A stretch of 64,000 nt of DNA. Source: an uncultured Verrucomicrobiota bacterium (GTDB lineage: Bacteria; Verrucomicrobiota; Kiritimatiellia; Kiritimatiellales; Tichowtungiaceae). Position numbers and translations under genes: made by a program. Under the pieces are notes generated by a model that saw only the letters and a program-made list of their open reading frames with translations, ran no database searches and was not told where the DNA came from. Shown in pieces: positions 1 to 7,653 of the stretch. The stretch lies in the NCBI GenBank assembly GCA_903831085.1, contig CAIKWE010000020.1, forward strand, positions 1 to 64,000, given 5' to 3'. The number at the start of each line of letters is the position of its first letter. The stretch's first letter is position 1.

Positions 1-1
1 A

Positions 2-436
2 GCAATGCTTCAACAGGCGACGGAGGGTAATCTGAGTTTTGAAGTGTCTGATATGGAGCTTCAGCGGGGCGGGGTTTCCTACACCTTTGACACGATAACG
101 CACCTTCAGGCCGAGCACCCCGGCGCGGAGCTGTTTTTCATTGTCGGGCTCGATTCGCTGACAATTCTCCATTCGTGGCGGAATGTCGAACAACTGCTCG
201 GAATGTGCACGGTGGTGCCGTTTGCGCGCGGCGGCGAAGACCCGGCGCGGGTTGCGGAAAAAATTCGTCTTTCCGAACCTTGGAAAACAAAGCTTTTGGA
301 GCGATTGATCCGGATTCACGAGATCGAAATTTCCGCTTCTGAGATCCGGATGAGGCTGGCCGAAGGGCTGAGTATCCGCTATCTTGTGCCGCCTGAAGTG
401 GAAATGTATATTGCGGAGCATGGATTATATGTCTGA
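2..436 (+). CDS. nadD: nicotinate-nucleotide adenylyltransferase, C-terminal part (5' end outside window)
   Basis: Transfers AMP from ATP to nicotinate mononucleotide in cytoplasmic NAD synthesis. The reading frame is already open at base 2 and the gene starts upstream of the window; the first ATG seen at base 5 is internal. Family signatures are GGVSYTFDT, FFIVGLDSL followed by WRN, and the C-terminal ISASEIRMRL...SIRYLVPPEV block ending in HGLY. About 144 residues of a usual 190-220 are present, so the N-terminal HxGH nucleotidyltransferase motif is missing only because of the cut. The stop overlaps the start of rsfS by 17 bases, the common nadD-rsfS pairing. NAD kinase (nadK) lies elsewhere in the window at 47.9 kb. 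Confidence 0.93.
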   Translation, partial: AMLQQATEGNLSFEVSDMELQRGGVSYTFDTITHLQAEHPGAELFFIVGLDSLTILHSWRNVEQLLGMCTVVPFARGGEDPARVAEKIRLSEPWKTKLLERLIRIHEIEISASEIRMRLAEGLSIRYLVPPEVEMYIAEHGLYV

Positions 437-890
437 AGAAAAAGTGAAAAAGGCGAAGGTCGTGAAGAAGGTTGCCGTGAAAGCCCCGAAGGCGAAAACT
501 GTAAAAAAGGTTCCTGCTGCGGCTTCCAAGGCAAAAGCCGTGAAGAAGGATTCCGGGCTTCCTGAAGTTATTTTGAAGTCGGTCAAATTTCTCGACGACA
601 AAAAGGCGGAGAATATTGTGATTCTCGATCTGCGTAAGGTGGCCAATATTTCCGAATATTTCGTCGTGGCCACCGCCGCCAACGCTCCGCACCTCAAAGC
701 GCTGAGTGATGGCCTGCAGCGACTGTTCAAAAACGAGCAGTATGAAGGCTACCGCGTCGCCGGCACCGGTGACAGCGGATGGATTATTGCAGACTACTAC
801 GGCGTGATGGTTCACGTTTTCAGCTCCGAAATGCGTAATCTCTACGACCTCGAAAAACTTTGGAAAGACGCCAAGCGAATCACGCTGTGA
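420..890 (+). CDS. rsfS: ribosomal silencing factor RsfS with basic N-terminal extension
   Basis: RsfS binds ribosomal protein L14 and blocks joining of the 30S and 50S subunits when nutrients are short. The RsfS domain covers about residues 44-156 and shows [20 protein letters not shown], and the [15 protein letters not shown] strand. Residues 5-42 are an Ala/Lys-rich tail ([25 protein letters not shown]) resembling histone H1 tails and absent from typical 105-130 residue RsfS. The start is ATG 420 (MDYMSEEK) or ATG 429; a GGAG at about 415 is better spaced for 429. The gene overlaps nadD upstream, and its TGA overlaps the GTG start of yjbQ. Confidence 0.92.
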   Translation: MDYMSEEKVKKAKVVKKVAVKAPKAKTVKKVPAAASKAKAVKKDSGLPEVILKSVKFLDDKKAENIVILDLRKVANISEYFVVATAANAPHLKALSDGLQRLFKNEQYEGYRVAGTGDSGWIIADYYGVMVHVFSSEMRNLYDLEKLWKDAKRITL

Positions 891-1303
891 AGTCCTATCG
901 CAAAGAACTCTGGTTCAAGGCACCCAAGCGGCGCGTCTTTATCAATATCACGCCGGATGTGAACGAATGTCTGCGCGAGAGCGGCATTCAGGAGGAATTT
1001 TGTCTCGTCAATGCCATGCACATTACCGCCAGTGTTTTCATCAACGACGACGAAGGCGGTCTGCATCAGGACTTTGAAAAATGGCTCGAAAAGATGGCTC
1101 CGGAAAAGCCGCACAGCCAATACGCCCACAACGGATTTGAAGATAATGCCGACGCCCACCTTAAGCGCCAGATCATGGGGCGCGAGGTCGTTTGCGCCGT
1201 TACCGGCGGTAAACTCGACTTCGGTCCGTGGGAGCAGATTTTCTACGGCGAATTCGACGGCCTACGCGACAAACGGGTTCTCGTAAAAATCATTGGAGAA
1301 TAA
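887..1303 (+). CDS. yjbQ: YjbQ/UPF0047 family protein
   Basis: A member of the UPF0047 (YjbQ) family, small cytoplasmic proteins with a conserved His/Glu-lined pocket and weak thiamine-phosphate synthase activity in some members. Visible signatures are the N-terminal [11 protein letters not shown]...[18 protein letters not shown] with [27 protein letters not shown], and the C-terminal [16 protein letters not shown]. The 138-residue length is normal. I chose GTG 887 because the family starts at this point and it overlaps the rsfS stop as GTGA; the longer frame from 860 lies wholly inside rsfS. A Rho-independent terminator follows. The last ~30 bases of this gene reappear at 3208-3241 as part of a downstream segmental duplication. 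Confidence 0.88.
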   Translation: MKSYRKELWFKAPKRRVFINITPDVNECLRESGIQEEFCLVNAMHITASVFINDDEGGLHQDFEKWLEKMAPEKPHSQYAHNGFEDNADAHLKRQIMGREVVCAVTGGKLDFGPWEQIFYGEFDGLRDKRVLVKIIGE

Positions 1304-1310
1304 AGAGAAC

Positions 1311-1338
1311 AAAAAAGCGGCTCATCGAGCCGCTTTTT
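1311..1338. terminator. bidirectional Rho-independent terminator after yjbQ
   Basis: The perfect stem GCGGCTC / GAGCCGC with a short loop is flanked by an A-run on the left and a T-run on the right, so it can work in both directions. The minus-strand ORF that follows has its stop codon inside this hairpin. A near-identical copy lies at 3251-3278. Confidence 0.85.
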
Positions 1339-1573
1339 CCGTGTCCATCGTCGTCGTTACTGGGTGTCTATCAGATTCTTTTTTTACTCCACTGCGGAGA
1401 CTGACCCAGATGGATAAAATTGTTCCGGCCACAATTGGACCGGCAAACGCACCTAGAATGACTCCGCGCATGACCCCATCTGGTCCGTTGACGACAAATC
1501 CTGTCACCGCGAAAATGATTACACCGAGGAATGCTGTCACCGCAATAAACAAGCCAAGTTGCGTCAGGCTCAT
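1322..1573 (-). CDS. small two-helix membrane protein, copy 1
   Basis: An 83-residue hypothetical protein with two hydrophobic segments (about residues 6-28 and 37-58) separated by a Gly/Asp-rich loop (VVNGPDGVMRG), so probably a small inner-membrane hairpin. A ribosome site AGGAAAG lies about 11 bases before ATG 1573. A paralogue of 67 residues lies at 3300-3503 and is nearly identical through ...GTILSIWVSLRSGV. After that point this copy carries an extra hydrophilic tail ending in DTEKAAR. Comparing the DNA, this copy has one base fewer in the A-run at about 1378-1386, which moves the frame past the stop used by copy 2 and into the terminator. Function unknown. It is first in a duplicated cassette with the exported protein at 1619. 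Confidence 0.6.
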   Translation of the reverse strand: MSLTQLGLFIAVTAFLGVIIFAVTGFVVNGPDGVMRGVILGAFAGPIVAGTILSIWVSLRSGVKKESDRHPVTTTMDTEKAAR

Positions 1574-1618
1574 GCTTTTTTACCATCTTTCCTGCCTAAA
1601 CGGGAGGACTCGCCCAGA

Positions 1619-3007
1619 TTATTTATCCTCAACGAGAATCTTATAAAATCCAATATCCCCATCCATAGCCTGCTGGCTTAAAGATATGATTTCACCTGTT
1701 TGTTTGGTCTGGCGTACGCATCCCGGAACCGGCGTGAATATACTGGTCATATTGGTAGAGAATAGCAATGTGAAATATTTACCACTAGCGGCAGGGAAAC
1801 TCACAGTGTTGGTTCCAATGCCGGAAGGTGCCGGAGAGGGGACAATATTCAGTTGGGCAACAAAAAAACTGGTCGAATCCAGCGGATTGGTGCCGTAGGC
1901 AATTTCGTCACCGTCAGACATCCCGTCGCCATCCGTATCAGCCAGCTTCGGATTGGTTCCGCGCTGGTATTCCTGCAGGTTGGTCAGGCCGTCACTGTCC
2001 GCGTCGGCGGACGCATCATTCACCAGCGGGTTCAAACCGTTAGTCGCTTCCCAGCCGTCAGGCATGCCGTCCGCATCGGAGTCGGCGCTAAGCGGGTTGG
2101 TTCCCAAGGTAACTTCCTGACCATCCGTAAGTCCGTCACCGTCCGTATCCGCAAGTCTCGGATTGGTGCCGCGCTGGTATTCCTGAAGGTTCGTGAGACC
2201 GTCATTGTCCGCGTCAAGCAGAGCGTCCAGACTGTTGGTTGGATTCAGACCGTTAGCATTTTCCCAGACATCTGGCATGCCGTCACGGTCACTGTCTTTG
2301 GGGCCAGCGCGCAGGTTGTCGATACCGTACGTCATCGTGTCACGCGTGTTGTCGCTGTCCGTAACCCAGCGAATATAAAAATTCTGTCCCACCGCAATAG
2401 AAGGCAATGTCGCGGGCAGCGGGATGATGCCGCCGATATTCCGTTTGGAGAGCTTCTGCGCGTCCATCTGTGCATCCGTGAGCCATGTATCAGTCGTGAT
2501 GGTCGGGGATGAATTTGAGACGGCACAGTCAAGCTGCGGAAGAGAAATCCAAGTTGTTCCATTGGTTGAGATCTGTCCGAACAGCTTGTCCACTATTTTA
2601 CCTTTGCTTACCCAGTTGCACTCCATATCGTAATACAGTTCAATCTCTGTCAATTTGCTTCCGGTGTTATTGACGAACTTGGTTGTAAAGCATCCCGTCT
2701 TGTCCTTGCCAAGACCCAGCGAGCGATCTGTATTGCCGACGGCACCGGCATTGAACCCATCGTGGGTATTTCCCGACATGCGATCACTCGGGACTTTCAG
2801 TTTTTGTGAGTGATCATCTTCCCCCGCTTTGGGTTCCACGCTCCAGAGAGGCACCCCGTTTAGTTTCGGTGCGCTTGTTGACGTCCCCATGGAGTCAAAC
2901 GTTTCCAGCATGCCGAACTGGTAGGAGTACGCCGCAGTCGGCAGGACGCCGAAAGAACGCAATGCAAGCGTTGTCGTGATGAAAATTATATAACAGACCT
3001 CTTTCAT
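1619..3007 (-). CDS. exported beta-sandwich protein with six TSP3-type calcium repeats
   Basis: A predicted 462-residue secreted protein. The signal peptide covers about residues 1-25 (MKEVCYIIFITTTLALRS). A beta-rich domain follows (about 30-235; FDSMGTSTSAPKLNG, ELYYDMECNW, KLSKRNIGGII, YIRWVTDS, TYGIDNLR). A stretch at about 238-365 has six DxDxDG loops (DSDRDG, DADNDG, DTDGDG, DSDADG, DADSDG, DTDGDG), typical thrombospondin type 3 calcium sites, itself internally duplicated (two LTNLQEYQRGTNP units). The C-terminal module (STNM...VPGCVR...GFYKILVEDK) recurs in other exported proteins here. ATG 3007 is chosen over the longer frame because the paralogue at 3546 begins at the equivalent methionine. 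Substrate and function are unknown. Confidence 0.75.
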   Translation of the reverse strand: MKEVCYIIFITTTLALRSFGVLPTAAYSYQFGMLETFDSMGTSTSAPKLNGVPLWSVEPKAGEDDHSQKLKVPSDRMSGNTHDGFNAGAVGNTDRSLGLGKDKTGCFTTKFVNNTGSKLTEIELYYDMECNWVSKGKIVDKLFGQISTNGTTWISLPQLDCAVSNSSPTITTDTWLTDAQMDAQKLSKRNIGGIIPLPATLPSIAVGQNFYIRWVTDSDNTRDTMTYGIDNLRAGPKDSDRDGMPDVWENANGLNPTNSLDALLDADNDGLTNLQEYQRGTNPRLADTDGDGLTDGQEVTLGTNPLSADSDADGMPDGWEATNGLNPLVNDASADADSDGLTNLQEYQRGTNPKLADTDGDGMSDGDEIAYGTNPLDSTSFFVAQLNIVPSPAPSGIGTNTVSFPAASGKYFTLLFSTNMTSIFTPVPGCVRQTKQTGEIISLSQQAMDGDIGFYKILVEDK

Positions 3008-3250
3008 GTGTAGTAGTTTACCTCTCATCCAAATGGCCCGTCAATGTATATTTTTCAATATATTTAACTGTTTTTTGTAATTATTTAGGCAGTCAAGTGT
3101 AGCGGGAAGCGAAACTAATTGTAGGGTAGTGCCTTACAGAATAAATTTGGATGGGTCTCCAATTGAATCTGCGGGCGTTAAAAAAGCGTTTTTGGATTAC
3201 GGCGAGCAATAAACGGGTTCTCGTCAAAATCATTGGAGAATAGAGAGAAC

Positions 3251-3278
3251 AAAAAAGCGGCTCAGCGAGCCGCTTTTT
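3251..3278. terminator. Rho-independent terminator, duplicated copy
   Basis: The same GCGGCTC...GAGCCGC stem with flanking A- and T-runs as at 1311-1338. It was carried along with a short yjbQ 3' fragment, so on the plus strand it has no complete gene to terminate. It lies downstream of the minus-strand gene at 3300. Confidence 0.75.
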
Positions 3279-3299
3279 CGTGTCCGTCGTCATCGGCAA

Positions 3300-3503
3300 T
3301 CAGATTCTTTTTCTCACTCCACTACGGAGACTTACCCAGACGGACAAAATTGTTCCGGCCACAATTGGACCAGCAAACGCACCTAGAATGACTCCGCGCA
3401 TGACCCCATCTGATCCGTTGACGACAAATCCTGTCGACGCGAAAATGGTTGCACCGAGGAATGCTGTCGCCATGACAAACAAGTTAAGTTGAGTCAGACT
3501 CAT
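3300..3503 (-). CDS. small two-helix membrane protein, copy 2
   Basis: A 67-residue paralogue of the protein at 1322-1573, with the same two hydrophobic segments and the VVNGSDGVMRGVILGAFAG central block. It ends in RKRI just after the second helix, which is probably the ancestral end, because copy 1 reaches past it only through a one-base difference in an A-run. The ribosome site AGGAAAGGTGGT precedes ATG 3503. Preservation of the frame in both copies suggests a real gene. It lies just downstream of the exported protein at 3546, as in unit 1. Function unknown. Confidence 0.6.
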   Translation of the reverse strand: MSLTQLNLFVMATAFLGATIFASTGFVVNGSDGVMRGVILGAFAGPIVAGTILSVWVSLRSGVRKRI

Positions 3504-3545
3504 GCTTTACCACCTTTCCTGCCTAACCGGGCGGACTCGCCCGGA

Positions 3546-4517
3546 TTATTTATCCTCAATGAGGACTTTATAAAATCCAATATCCCCATCCGTAGTCTGG
3601 CTTAAAGACAAGAGTTTACCTGTTGTTTCGGTCAGGCGTACGCATCCCGGAACCGGTGTGAATGTACCGGTCATGCTGGTAGAGGACAGCAATGTGTAAT
3701 ATTTACCACTAGTGGCAGTGAAACTCACAGTGTTGGTTCCAGTGCCAGAAATGGGGGGAACCGCCAGTTGGGGAACACAATCGACAAAGGTGCGCAGGTT
3801 ATCAATGCCATAGGTCATATTTTTGCAGGAGGACACATAATCCGTGGCCCAGCGAATATAAAACTTCTGTCCCGGTTTGATGGGGGGCACCGTTCCTGAT
3901 AGCGATATGATGCCACCGATATTTCGTTTAGAGAGAGACTGTCTGTCCATTTCGGCATCCGAAAGCCAGGTCAAGGCCTGATTCGCATTTGTATTACTGA
4001 CGGTCGCATCGAGTGCCGGAAGACGATTCCATGTCACACCGTCGGTTGATATTGAAGCGAGCAAACTGGCGGATCTAACCTGCTGACTGCCGGTGTAGCG
4101 AACCCAGCAACACTCCAGATCGTAGTAGAGCTCAATTTCGGTCAAATCTTTTCCGGTTTCGTTTGAAAAGCCGGCTATCAGGAATGAATTTTCTGCCATC
4201 CCGCCGGTTTTGCCAAAAGCTAGCATACGGTCAGTGCCGGTTCCTGCATTAAAACCTTTTGTTTCGCCGCCCCACGTGTCGTTTGTTGAAACAATCAGGT
4301 TCTGCGCAAACTCAACTCCGTTGGCAAATACGCTCCAGAGAGTTTGCCCGTTCAGCATGGGAGCCTTTGTTGACATTTGCATGGAATCGAACGTTTCGAT
4401 CAGGCCGGATTTGTAAGAGTATGCCGCCGCTGGCAGTGGCAGAACGGCGGGAGGAACGGCAAAAGAGCTCAGCGAGAGCGCCGTTGTAACGACTATTATG
4501 GAGAAAACTTTTTTCAT
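3546..4517 (-). CDS. exported beta-sandwich protein, paralogue without TSP3 repeats
   Basis: A 323-residue exported protein homologous to 1619-3007. It has a signal peptide (MKKVFSIIVVTTALSLSSFA), the shared domain (FDSMQMSTKAPMLNG, ELYYDLECCW, SLSKRNIGGII, YIRWATDY, TYGIDNLR) and the same C-terminal module (STSMTGTFTPVPGCVR...GFYKVLIEDK). Where unit 1 has about 130 residues of TSP3 calcium repeats, this copy has a short linker (TFVDCVPQ), so the repeats were gained or lost after duplication. It lies upstream of small membrane protein copy 2 on the same strand. Function unknown. Confidence 0.75.
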   Translation of the reverse strand: MKKVFSIIVVTTALSLSSFAVPPAVLPLPAAAYSYKSGLIETFDSMQMSTKAPMLNGQTLWSVFANGVEFAQNLIVSTNDTWGGETKGFNAGTGTDRMLAFGKTGGMAENSFLIAGFSNETGKDLTEIELYYDLECCWVRYTGSQQVRSASLLASISTDGVTWNRLPALDATVSNTNANQALTWLSDAEMDRQSLSKRNIGGIISLSGTVPPIKPGQKFYIRWATDYVSSCKNMTYGIDNLRTFVDCVPQLAVPPISGTGTNTVSFTATSGKYYTLLSSTSMTGTFTPVPGCVRLTETTGKLLSLSQTTDGDIGFYKVLIEDK

Positions 4518-4763
4518 GTGTAGTGTTATACCCTACATCAGAAGCGGCGGTCAACATATATTCTCTAACTTTTTTGATGTTTTTAATAGGCATCAGATAA
4601 CTGGAGTGTAGTGGGAAAATAACCCCGTTATAGGCAAAAACATCACAACTTTGTAGGCAAAGGTATTACAACGGAATTTTGGATTAGCCTTTGAATTGGG
4701 CCTGTAGGTGTAAAGAGGCGTTTTTAGGATGAGTTCTCTGGGTTTAGGCGTTACTGTCCCGGA

Positions 4764-7634
4764 ATGCATTTGATCGCCAAAGTCGCTGTCGACCTCTCTC
4801 TAGACCGGGAGTTCGACTATCTGATCCCCGAACCGCTCCGCCCTCTGGTCGAGATCGGCTCGCGGATCGAGGTGCCGTTCCGGTCGCGCAATGTCACCGG
4901 CTTCGTGGTCGGGTTTGCGGACAAGTCAGCTTTTGACGACCTCAAGCCGATCGGCAAAGTGCTGGGCGAAAAATCGCTGGTCAACGAAACGGTAATGGAA
5001 TTGGCGCGCTGGATGTCCGCCTATTATCTCGCTCCCTTCGAAACCTGTGTGCGCGCCGTTCTTCCTGCCGTCGTCCGTAACAAAGAAAGCGGTGGCAAGA
5101 AACAACTGACGGTTTCTTTGGTTAGCAATGTGGAAGAGGTAATGTGGCAGAGGCTTCCAGCCTCTGCGGCCAGCGGCAGGGATGCCGCTTCCACCATCAA
5201 CTATTTTGATCCTAAAGAACCGGTTGCCGATCTGAAAGGTACGCTTCCGCACTGGCGGCAGGATGGAACAACTTACTTCGTGACATTTCGACTTGCCGAT
5301 TCCTTGCCTCAGAAAAAGCTCAAGCAATGGACAAAAGAAAAAGAGCAGTGGTTGAGGGAACATCCTGAACCGCATAATGAGGCGACTCGGCATGAGTACT
5401 ATCAGATGTTTCCTGATCGACTGCAAAACTGGCTGGATGCAGGAGCTGGAAGTTGCCGACTTGCCAATCCTGAGGACAGAGAGATTGTAGAAGGTGCGCT
5501 GAAGAAATTTGATGGCGACCGATACCGGCTACAGGAGTTTGTTGTCATGCCCAACCATGTGCATGTACTGGTTTCACCGCTGGCGGACAATCTTCTATCT
5601 GATATTCTACACAGCTGGAAATCTTATACGGCGAGCGAATTAAACCGGCTCAGCGAAAGTTCAGGTGTCGTTTGGCAGAAAGAGTCATTCGACCACATTG
5701 TTCGAAGCGCAGAGCAACTGGCCCGTATTCGGAAATACATTCGTGATAATCCTTCTCAGTGTGGCAGAGGCTTCCAGCCTCTGCATACAGCGGCAGAGAT
5801 GCCGCTGCCACCTTTATCCGCTAAACAGCAGACGGTGATCCAATGCTTGGAAACGAACGGCCCGATGCTTTTGTCCGAGCTGACGGAAGCCGCAGGCGTG
5901 ACCGCCGCGCCGGTGAAGGCGCTGGGGAAAAAAGGTCTGGTGAAAATTTCCAACGAGTCGGTTTACCGCGATCCGCACGAAGGCATCGAACTGCTGAAGA
6001 CCGAACCGCTGCCGCTAATGGAACAGCAGACCGTCGCGCTGAAACAGATTATTGAAGCAATGGATGAGCCGGAACCGCCGGTGGTTCTGTTGCACGGCGT
6101 AACCGGCTCGGGCAAGACAGAAGTTTATTTGCAGGCCATTTCCCATGCGCTGGAGCAGGGTCGCGGTGCGATTGTGCTTGTTCCGGAAATCGCGCTGACG
6201 CCGCAAACCGTCGACCGTTTCCGCTCGCGCTTTGCCGATAAGCCGGAGCGGGTGGCCGTTCTGCACAGTTCACTTTCGGACGGCGAGCGCTACGACGAGT
6301 GGCATCGCATCCGCTCCGGCGAAGCGAAGATTGTGGTCGGTGCGCGCTCGGCGCTGTTTGCGCCGGTGCACAACCTCGGCCTGATCGTGGTGGACGAGGA
6401 GCACGAGCCGACCTACAAGCAGGACGAAGCGCCGCGCTACAGCGCCCGCGACACGGCGGTGATGCGCGGAAAGATGGAGAAGTGCGCGGTGGTGCTTGGC
6501 TCGGCGACGCCCGCGCTCGAATCGTACTGCAATGCGAAGAGCGGCAAGTACCGCTATGCCGACCTGCCGATCCGCGTGGACGACCGCCAGATGCCGCTGA
6601 TGCGGATTATTGACATGCGCATTGCGGCTCAGCAGGAAGGCAAGCCGGTTCTGTTTTCGCGCGAGCTGGTCGAAGCAATCCGCATCCGGCTCGACCGCGC
6701 CGAGCAGACGATGATTTTTCTGAACCGCCGCGGCTTTTCCGCGTCGCTGCTTTGTCCCGAGTGCGGCTATGTGGCGGAATGCGACCATTGCAGTGTCGGC
6801 ATGACCTATCACAAAGCGCGGGCGCGGCTGGTCTGCCATATCTGCGGTGAAGAAAAGGCTGTGCCGAAACACTGTCCCGCCTGCCAGTCGCCGGAGTTCC
6901 GCCATGGCGGTGCCGGCACCGAAAAAATTGAAGAAGTAATGACGAAACTTTTCCCGAAGGCGCGGATTGAGCGGATGGATTCCGACACGATGAGGCGCAA
7001 AAACGCGCACCGCGATGTGCTGGGAAAATTCCGGACGGGCAAAATTGATATTCTGATCGGCACGCAGATGATCGCCAAGGGGCTGGATTTTCCGAACGTC
7101 ACGCTGGTCGGTGTGGTGAATCCCGATCACGCGTTGCACATGGCCGACTTCCGCGCGGGCGAGCGGGTGTTTCATCTGCTGACGCAGGTGGCGGGGCGCG
7201 CGGGGCGTGGCGAGGCGGCGGGCGAGGTGATTGTGCAAACCTACACGCCGCACCATCCGGCGGTGCAGGCCGCGCGGCGCGGTGATTTTGAGGGCTTCTG
7301 CGATCAGGAACTGGCGTTCCGCAAAGAGCTTGGCTATCCGCCGTACAGTCATTTAACGTGCATTACCCTGCGCGGAAAAAATGAGACCGAGGTGCAGGCG
7401 GCGGCGGGAAAACTTTTCCAAAGATTGGAATCCTGCGTGGCGGGCAAAGCCGTACTTTCACCGGCGATTCCCGCGCCGATTGCCCGGATGCGCGGCGAAT
7501 ACCGCTGGCAGATTTTATTGCGCGCGGCGCGGACAAAGACGATGAATGACGCCATCCGCGCGGCATTCGGGGCGATCAAGTGGCCGAAGACGGTCAAGGT
7601 GACGGTGGATGTGGATGCGACGTCTCTCTTGTAG
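4764..7634 (+). CDS. priA: primosomal helicase PriA with an in-frame REP-associated transposase insert
   Basis: PriA restarts collapsed replication forks; it is an SF2 3'-5' helicase that binds fork DNA and loads the primosome. The 956-residue ORF equals a normal PriA (about 735) plus about 220 inserted residues. Residues 1-126 are the 3'-DNA-binding domain (REFDYLIP, YYLAPFETCVRAVLP). Residues about 127-350 are a Y1 (HUH) transposase. PriA resumes with LSAKQQTVIQCLE and GPMLLSEL. Helicase motifs follow: Walker A GVTGSGKT (445-452), VDEEHEPTYKQ, zinc cysteines CPECGY, CDHC, CHICGE and CPAC, and QMIAKGLDFPNV with QVAGRAGRG. The insert lies in the linker before the winged-helix region, where a surface domain may be tolerated. 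The frame stays open throughout. Confidence 0.93.
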   Translation: MHLIAKVAVDLSLDREFDYLIPEPLRPLVEIGSRIEVPFRSRNVTGFVVGFADKSAFDDLKPIGKVLGEKSLVNETVMELARWMSAYYLAPFETCVRAVLPAVVRNKESGGKKQLTVSLVSNVEEVMWQRLPASAASGRDAASTINYFDPKEPVADLKGTLPHWRQDGTTYFVTFRLADSLPQKKLKQWTKEKEQWLREHPEPHNEATRHEYYQMFPDRLQNWLDAGAGSCRLANPEDREIVEGALKKFDGDRYRLQEFVVMPNHVHVLVSPLADNLLSDILHSWKSYTASELNRLSESSGVVWQKESFDHIVRSAEQLARIRKYIRDNPSQCGRGFQPLHTAAEMPLPPLSAKQQTVIQCLETNGPMLLSELTEAAGVTAAPVKALGKKGLVKISNESVYRDPHEGIELLKTEPLPLMEQQTVALKQIIEAMDEPEPPVVLLHGVTGSGKTEVYLQAISHALEQGRGAIVLVPEIALTPQTVDRFRSRFADKPERVAVLHSSLSDGERYDEWHRIRSGEAKIVVGARSALFAPVHNLGLIVVDEEHEPTYKQDEAPRYSARDTAVMRGKMEKCAVVLGSATPALESYCNAKSGKYRYADLPIRVDDRQMPLMRIIDMRIAAQQEGKPVLFSRELVEAIRIRLDRAEQTMIFLNRRGFSASLLCPECGYVAECDHCSVGMTYHKARARLVCHICGEEKAVPKHCPACQSPEFRHGGAGTEKIEEVMTKLFPKARIERMDSDTMRRKNAHRDVLGKFRTGKIDILIGTQMIAKGLDFPNVTLVGVVNPDHALHMADFRAGERVFHLLTQVAGRAGRGEAAGEVIVQTYTPHHPAVQAARRGDFEGFCDQELAFRKELGYPPYSHLTCITLRGKNETEVQAAAGKLFQRLESCVAGKAVLSPAIPAPIARMRGEYRWQILLRAARTKTMNDAIRAAFGAIKWPKTVKVTVDVDATSLL
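5144..5195. repeat. REP-like paired hairpin, left flank of the transposase
   Basis: Two hairpins in 52 bases: GCAGAGGC-TTCCA-GCCTCTGC, then AGCGGCA-GGGA-TGCCGCT, with GTGG at the left end and CCAC near the right. Same orientation and nearly the same sequence as 5761-5812. It is translated in the priA frame. Confidence 0.85.
5761..5812. repeat. REP-like paired hairpin, right flank of the transposase
   Basis: Same architecture as 5144-5195: GCAGAGGC...GCCTCTGC, then AGCGGCA...TGCCGCT, with fully complementary outer ends GTGGCAG and CTGCCAC. The pair brackets the transposase inside priA. Confidence 0.85.
7415..7430. repeat. TTTCCAA-N3-TTGGAA palindrome inside priA
   Basis: A copy of the window-wide near-palindrome, within the codons for KLFQRLES of PriA. 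Confidence 0.6.
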
Positions 7635-7653
7635 CGGAACGGAGGAATGAACT

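Larger units (their letters stand above)
1272..4740. repeat. tandem segmental duplication, two diverged units
   Basis: Unit 1 (about 1272-3207) and unit 2 (about 3208-4740) match in order: the last bases of yjbQ, the terminator, a small membrane-protein gene, an exported-protein gene and its 5' region. Even the non-coding edges correspond (GTGTAGYGGGAA near 3099 and 4605; a TTGGAT...GCGTTTTT run near 3148-3191 and 4679-4727). The units differ mainly by the TSP3-encoding segment (about 1880-2300), present only in unit 1. The yjbQ tail at 3208-3241 marks the copy boundary. Confidence 0.8.
5142..5815 (+). mobile_element. REP-associated tyrosine transposase (RAYT, Y1_Tnp) inserted in priA
   Basis: This segment encodes an almost complete RAYT: LPHWRQDGTTYFVTFRLADS, DRLQNWLDAG, FDGDRYRLQEFVVMPNHVHVL, ILHSWKSYTASELN, VVWQKESFDHIVRS and RKYIRDNPSQCGRG. 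The HUH histidines are H265 and H267 and the candidate nucleophile is Y325 of the fused ORF. It is bracketed by two same-orientation 52-base REP-like elements that are translated as part of PriA. An in-frame ATG at 5142 with an AAGAGG just upstream could allow separate translation. RAYTs normally stand alone between REP sequences, so in-frame residence in an essential-type gene is unusual. Confidence 0.88.

Noticed and set aside
6270-7352. 360-residue minus-strand frame opposite the priA helicase domain
   Set aside because: A shadow of priA with no motif; composition (Arg, His, Ala) is typical of an antisense frame.
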